Assembly: GCF_028680575.1 (NCBI RefSeq) | Contig: NZ_JAPCKI010000008.1 | Span: 124,001-188,000, forward strand | DNA: 64,000 nt | From: Acidovorax benzenivorans | GTDB lineage: Bacteria; Pseudomonadota; Gammaproteobacteria; Burkholderiales; Burkholderiaceae_C | Reading direction: 5' to 3' | Part shown: piece by piece, positions 60,570-64,000 of the stretch | Numbering within the stretch: the stretch's first letter is position 1 | Layout of the letters: every line of letters starts with the position of its first letter | The notes under the pieces: model-generated | The model's input: the letters and a program-made list of their open reading frames with translations, nothing else | Databases searched by the model: none | Told to the model about the DNA's origin: nothing | Position numbers and translations under genes: made by a program

Positions 60570-63188
60570 TCAGCCTGCCATCTTCTTGAGCTGGTACAGC
60601 GCATCCAGCGCCTCGCGCGGGCTCAGCGCGTCGGGGTTGATGCTGGCCAGGGCCGCCTCAACCGGGCTGGCGCCCGCGCTCTCGGGCACCTCGGGCGCGG
60701 CGAACAGGTCCACCTGCAACTCGTCTTCGCCCGCGCGCTCTTCCAGCGCCGCCAGCGCATGGCGCGCGTGGTGCAGCACGGGCGATGGCATGCCCGCCAG
60801 CTTGGCGACCTGGATACCGTAGCTGCGGCTGGCCGGGCCGGGCTGGATCTCATGCAAAAAGACGATGTCCGTGCCACTCTCGGTGGCGCTCACATGCATG
60901 TTGATCGCGTGGCGCGCCTTGGCGGGCAAGTCGGTCAGCTCGAAATAGTGCGTGGCAAACAGCGTGAAGGCGCGGGTCTTGTCGTGCAGGTGCGTGGCGA
61001 TGCCGCTGGCCAGGGCTAACCCGTCGAAGGTACTGGTGCCCCGGCCGATCTCGTCCATCAGTACCAGGCTGTGGGGCGTGGCGGCATGCAATATTTGCGC
61101 GGCCTCGGTCATCTCCAGCATGAAGGTCGATTGCGCGTTGGCCAGGTCGTCGGCCGCGCCGATGCGGGTGTGGATGGCGTCGATGGGCCCCAGGCGGCAG
61201 CTTGCTGCGGGCACATGGCTGCCCATGCTGGCCAGCAGCACGATCAGCGCCACCTGCCGCATGTAGGTCGATTTACCGCCCATGTTGGGGCCGGTGATGA
61301 CCTGCATGCGCGTGTTGGCGTTCAGCCGCGTGTGGTTGGCGATGAAGCTGCCGCTGGATGTCTCAGCCAGGCGGGCCTCCACCACCGGGTGGCGGCCGCC
61401 TTCGATCTCGATGCAGGGTTCGGGCACAAACTGCGGCGCGCACCAGTTGAGGGTGAGTGAGCGTTCGGCCAGCGCACACAGCACGTCCAGCGTGGCCAGC
61501 GCCTGCGCCAGGCGGGTGAGGGCGGGCACATGGGGTTGCAGCTGGTCCAGGATCTGCTCGTACAGCCATTTCTCACGGGCCAGCGCACGCTCGTTGGCCG
61601 ACAGCGCCTTGTCCTCAAACGTTTTCAGCTCGGGCGTGATGAAGCGCTCGGCGTTCTTGAGCGTCTGGCGGCGACGGTAGTCGTCGGGCACGCGGTTGAG
61701 GTGGCTGCCGGTCACTTCAATATAGAAGCCGTGCACTTTGTTGAACTGCACGCGCAGGTTGGGGATGCCCGTGCGGGCTTTTTCGCGCGTTTCCAGGTCG
61801 AGCAAAAAGGCGTCGCAGTTGGTCTGGATGGCGCGCAACTCGTCCAGCTCGGTGTCAAAGCCGTTGGCGATCACGCCGCCGTCGCGCACCAGGGCAGCGG
61901 GCTCCTCGGCAATGGCGGCCTGCAGCAGGTCGGTGCAGCCCTCGGGCGGCTGCAGGTGGCTGAAAATTTGAATCAAATAGGGCTCTGGCGCTTGTCCATT
62001 CAGCGCGAGTAGCTCTGCTTTTTGTAGCGTTTTGCCCAAGCCCACCAATTCACGCGGGCGCACCTGGCGCAGCGCGATGCGGGCGGTGATGCGCTCCACA
62101 TCACTCACACCCTTGAGTTCGCCCCGCAGCGCGGACCAGGGGCCCGCACCGCCACCAGCACCCCCTGCGCCCCGCAGGGCGGTGGTGGCCGACAGGCGCT
62201 GGCGCGCCTCGGCGCGGTCGCGGCGCGGCTCTAACAGCCAGGTCTTGAGCAGGCGGCTGCCCATGCCGGTCATGCAGGTGTCGAGCAGCGAGAACAGCGT
62301 GGGGGCATCGTCGCCGCGCAGGGTTTTGACGAGTTCCAGGTTGCGGCGCGTGGTGGTGGGCAGGTCGATGAGGTCGTCGTTGCGCTGCACCTGCACGCTG
62401 TGCACGTGCGTCAGCGTGCGGCCTTGTGTGTGTTCGGCATAGGTCAGCAGCCCGGCGGCGGCGGCGTGGGCCTCGCCCAGCTCGTGGGCGCCCCAGGCCT
62501 GCAGGCTGGCGGCGCCCAGGTTTTCGAGCAGCTTGCGCTCGCCCAGAGCGCTGTCGAACTGCCAGTCGGGCCGGGGGCTCATGGGGCAGGTGAAGACGCC
62601 GCCCTGGCGCAGCACCTGCAGTTGTTGCTCAAAGCGCTCGGTCACGCCCGCGCTGTAGATCAATTCACTGGGCGCCACGCGGGCGAGCCAGGCACCGAGT
62701 TCGTCGTGGGCGCATTCGGCCAGGTACACGCGGCCCTGCGTCACGCTCAGCCAGGCCAGGCCACAACGTGCGCGGGGCGCCTGGTGCACGGCCATCAGCA
62801 GCGATTCGGACTTGTCGGACAGCAGTTCTGTGTCGGTCAGCGTGCCGGGTGTGACCACTCGCACCACCTTGCGCTCCACCGGGCCCTTGCTGGCGCCCAC
62901 CTCGCCCACCTGCTCGGCAATGGCTACCGACTCGCCCATCTTGATCAGGCGCGCCAGGTAGTTCTCCAGTGCATGGAAAGGCACACCCGCCATCACCACT
63001 GGCTGGCCACCCGATTGGCCGCGCTGCGTGAGCGTGATGTCGAGCAGGCGCGCGGCCTTCTCGGCGTCTTGCCAGAAGACCTCGTAGAAGTCGCCCATGC
63101 GGTAGAACAACAGCGTCTCGGGGTACCCGGCCTTGAGGGCCAGGTACTGCTGCATCATGGGGGTGTGGTGTTCGAGCGTGTCGGACAT
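60570..63188 (-). CDS. mutS: DNA mismatch repair protein MutS
   Basis: An 872-residue MutS of normal length. The mismatch-reading Phe-x-Glu is Phe34-Tyr-Glu36 in GDFYEVF, Walker A is GPNMGGKST at about 632-640, and the signature continues in [12 protein letters not shown]. It recognises mismatches and recruits MutL. Residues about 388-406 in the lever region ([20 protein letters not shown]) are encoded by a copy of the short palindromic repeat at 61971-62028; the position corresponds to a variable segment in other MutS proteins, and the frame is intact. Confidence 0.96.
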   Translation of the reverse strand: MSDTLEHHTPMMQQYLALKAGYPETLLFYRMGDFYEVFWQDAEKAARLLDITLTQRGQSGGQPVVMAGVPFHALENYLARLIKMGESVAIAEQVGEVGASKGPVERKVVRVVTPGTLTDTELLSDKSESLLMAVHQAPRARCGLAWLSVTQGRVYLAECAHDELGAWLARVAPSELIYSAGVTERFEQQLQVLRQGGVFTCPMSPRPDWQFDSALGERKLLENLGAASLQAWGAHELGEAHAAAAGLLTYAEHTQGRTLTHVHSVQVQRNDDLIDLPTTTRRNLELVKTLRGDDAPTLFSLLDTCMTGMGSRLLKTWLLEPRRDRAEARQRLSATTALRGAGGAGGGAGPWSALRGELKGVSDVERITARIALRQVRPRELVGLGKTLQKAELLALNGQAPEPYLIQIFSHLQPPEGCTDLLQAAIAEEPAALVRDGGVIANGFDTELDELRAIQTNCDAFLLDLETREKARTGIPNLRVQFNKVHGFYIEVTGSHLNRVPDDYRRRQTLKNAERFITPELKTFEDKALSANERALAREKWLYEQILDQLQPHVPALTRLAQALATLDVLCALAERSLTLNWCAPQFVPEPCIEIEGGRHPVVEARLAETSSGSFIANHTRLNANTRMQVITGPNMGGKSTYMRQVALIVLLASMGSHVPAASCRLGPIDAIHTRIGAADDLANAQSTFMLEMTEAAQILHAATPHSLVLMDEIGRGTSTFDGLALASGIATHLHDKTRAFTLFATHYFELTDLPAKARHAINMHVSATESGTDIVFLHEIQPGPASRSYGIQVAKLAGMPSPVLHHARHALAALEERAGEDELQVDLFAAPEVPESAGASPVEAALASINPDALSPREALDALYQLKKMAG
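61971..62028. repeat. Short palindromic repeat inside mutS
   Basis: AAATAGGGCTCTGGCGCTTG and CAGCGCGAGTAGCTCTGC are inverted half-sites (GGCGCT with AGCGCG, GCTCT with AGTAGC) separated by about 6 bases. It matches the short repeat family in layout, with flanking T-runs and TGTAGC. It lies within mutS and codes in frame for about 19 residues of the lever region. Confidence 0.6.
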
Positions 63189-63387
63189 GCAGGGGTTGGC
63201 AGAAATGAGGCGTGGACTGTAGCAGTTCGGTCATGGGGTTTCCCCCTGGGCAATTCCGCTGCGTTCAGCCAAGATGTTACGTTTTGACATACTCTTGCCT
63301 GTATGCTGGCAGCTTGGCTATGAGCAGAGCCACCCTCCGTCGAGAGTTGGTGTTTCAACCCCAGGATTCAGAGGCTTCAGAGCGACC

Positions 63388-64000
63388 GTGATTTCGTCCG
63401 AACTGCTGACCGACCTCCTCACCCCTTCCGGGGAGCGCCTTACCGAGCCCATGGCGCAGGCGCGCCTGCAGGCGCTGGTGGATGCGGTGCCGGTAGCGCT
63501 CATGGAGTTTCGCCTGCAGGACGGCCGATTGCTGCTGCTGGCAGCCAACGCAGCGGCGCGGCGCATGCCGGGGCTAGGAGCGGTGCGGCACCCTGGCGTG
63601 GATGCGTGCGAGGTGTTTGACCTGCTGGCCAGTACGCCGCTGCTGGACCAGTTGCTCGGCGTGGTGCGTGTGGGTGCGCCGCTGGAGTGCCGTCAGGTGG
63701 TGCGCGAGCCCGGTCGGTTGTTGCTGGCCTGGGATTTGTCGGCCCGCCGCGTGACCAACGACTGCATTGTGGTCACGGTGCGCGATGCCTCCGAGGCCGA
63801 GAACCTGCGCGTTGCGCTCGCGGCGTCCGAGCGCACGCTCGAAGAAGTGCGGCGCGAGTTGCGCGAGCAGACCGACGTGTTCAACACCATGGAGAGCCTG
63901 GCGCGCACCGGCCACTGGCGTCGCATCGAGGACCCGGGTGAAACCGTGCTGCTGTGGTCGCCGGGCCTATGCCACATCGCGGGCTTTGAGCAGCAGGAAT
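63388..64000 (+). CDS. PAS-domain sensor protein, partial at window edge
   Basis: The frame runs open from GTG 63388 to the window end, at least 204 residues. It has a PAS-like segment (LVDAVPVALMEFRLQDGRLLL in pieces), a helical linker with EVRRELREQTDVFNTMESLA, and the start of a second PAS domain (WRRIEDPGETVLLWSPGLCHIAG). This is the pattern of sensor kinases or GGDEF proteins, whose output domain would lie beyond the window. The start is uncertain because no strong RBS is visible. It diverges from mutS. Confidence 0.75.
   Translation, partial: MISSELLTDLLTPSGERLTEPMAQARLQALVDAVPVALMEFRLQDGRLLLLAANAAARRMPGLGAVRHPGVDACEVFDLLASTPLLDQLLGVVRVGAPLECRQVVREPGRLLLAWDLSARRVTNDCIVVTVRDASEAENLRVALAASERTLEEVRRELREQTDVFNTMESLARTGHWRRIEDPGETVLLWSPGLCHIAGFEQQE

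Noticed and set aside
63284-63306. TTGACA with TATGCT as promoter of the edge PAS gene
   Set aside because: The spacing between the two hexamers is about 12 bp, too short for a sigma-70 promoter.

Overview
The window is GC-rich chromosomal DNA from a Gram-negative betaproteobacterium, most likely a Comamonadaceae member close to Acidovorax. The basis is gene content (RND pumps, UppP, MipA, an Anbu-type peptidase, many Burkholderiales-type proteins), strong GC bias at third codon positions, and several copies of a short palindromic repeat with AGCTGCT and GCGCTAG half-sites that I associate with that family. Genus is an inference. No rRNA, tRNA, CRISPR array or intact insertion sequence was seen. 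Nearly all the sequence is coding, much of it in tightly overlapping operons (ATGA or GTGA junctions).

Layout. 1-553: edge fragment of a membrane sensor gene. 0.7-3.2 kb: arsenic operon arsR-arsI-arsC-acr3. 3.2-5.1 kb: a three-gene operon (DUF2938, flavodoxin-like, DUF2798) facing a MerR-type regulator across a promoter with a 19-bp spacer. 5.2-14.6 kb: a GAF/Fis-type regulator facing a form II CO-dehydrogenase-like molybdenum hydroxylase cluster (S, L, M subunits, then CoxD, CoxE, CoxG and XdhC-like maturation proteins), with an unusual 270-bp nested palindrome in between. 14.7-16.7 kb: tyrosine phosphatase, glutathione transferase, MHYT protein. 17.0-23.1 kb: signalling cluster (REC-HPt, HTH-REC, REC, HD-GYP, solute-binding protein, PAS histidine kinase). 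23.2-25.1 kb: small basic protein, transglutaminase-like protease, hypothetical. 25.2-31.1 kb: IclR regulator facing a catabolic operon (SDR, flavin monooxygenase, BASS transporter, epimerase, EamA exporter). 31.1-32.5 kb: lone ABC ATPase and LysE exporter.

32.7-43.1 kb: MdtABC-type RND efflux operon with its outer-membrane channel, split between the two pump genes by a large imperfect palindrome. 43.1-47.9 kb: seven-gene operon ending in a LytS/LytR-type two-component pair, preceded by two identical 12-bp direct repeats 21 bp apart. 48.1-51.3 kb: uppP, mipA, PAS-GGDEF cyclase. 51.3-52.8 kb: BBE flavoprotein. 53.0-58.3 kb: two 7TM-DISM diguanylate cyclases, the C-terminal remnant of a third, and a DUF2236 (latex-clearing/MpaB-type) oxygenase; the upstream half looks less GC-rich than its surroundings and may be acquired. 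58.6-63.2 kb: alpha/beta hydrolase, Anbu, mutS. 63.4-64 kb: start of a PAS-type sensor gene.

Themes: metal and drug resistance, oxidative catabolism, and dense cyclic-di-GMP signalling. The least familiar parts are the LytTR operon, the DUF2236-cyclase unit, and the repeat elements, two of which lie in frame inside mutS and the lytS-like gene.
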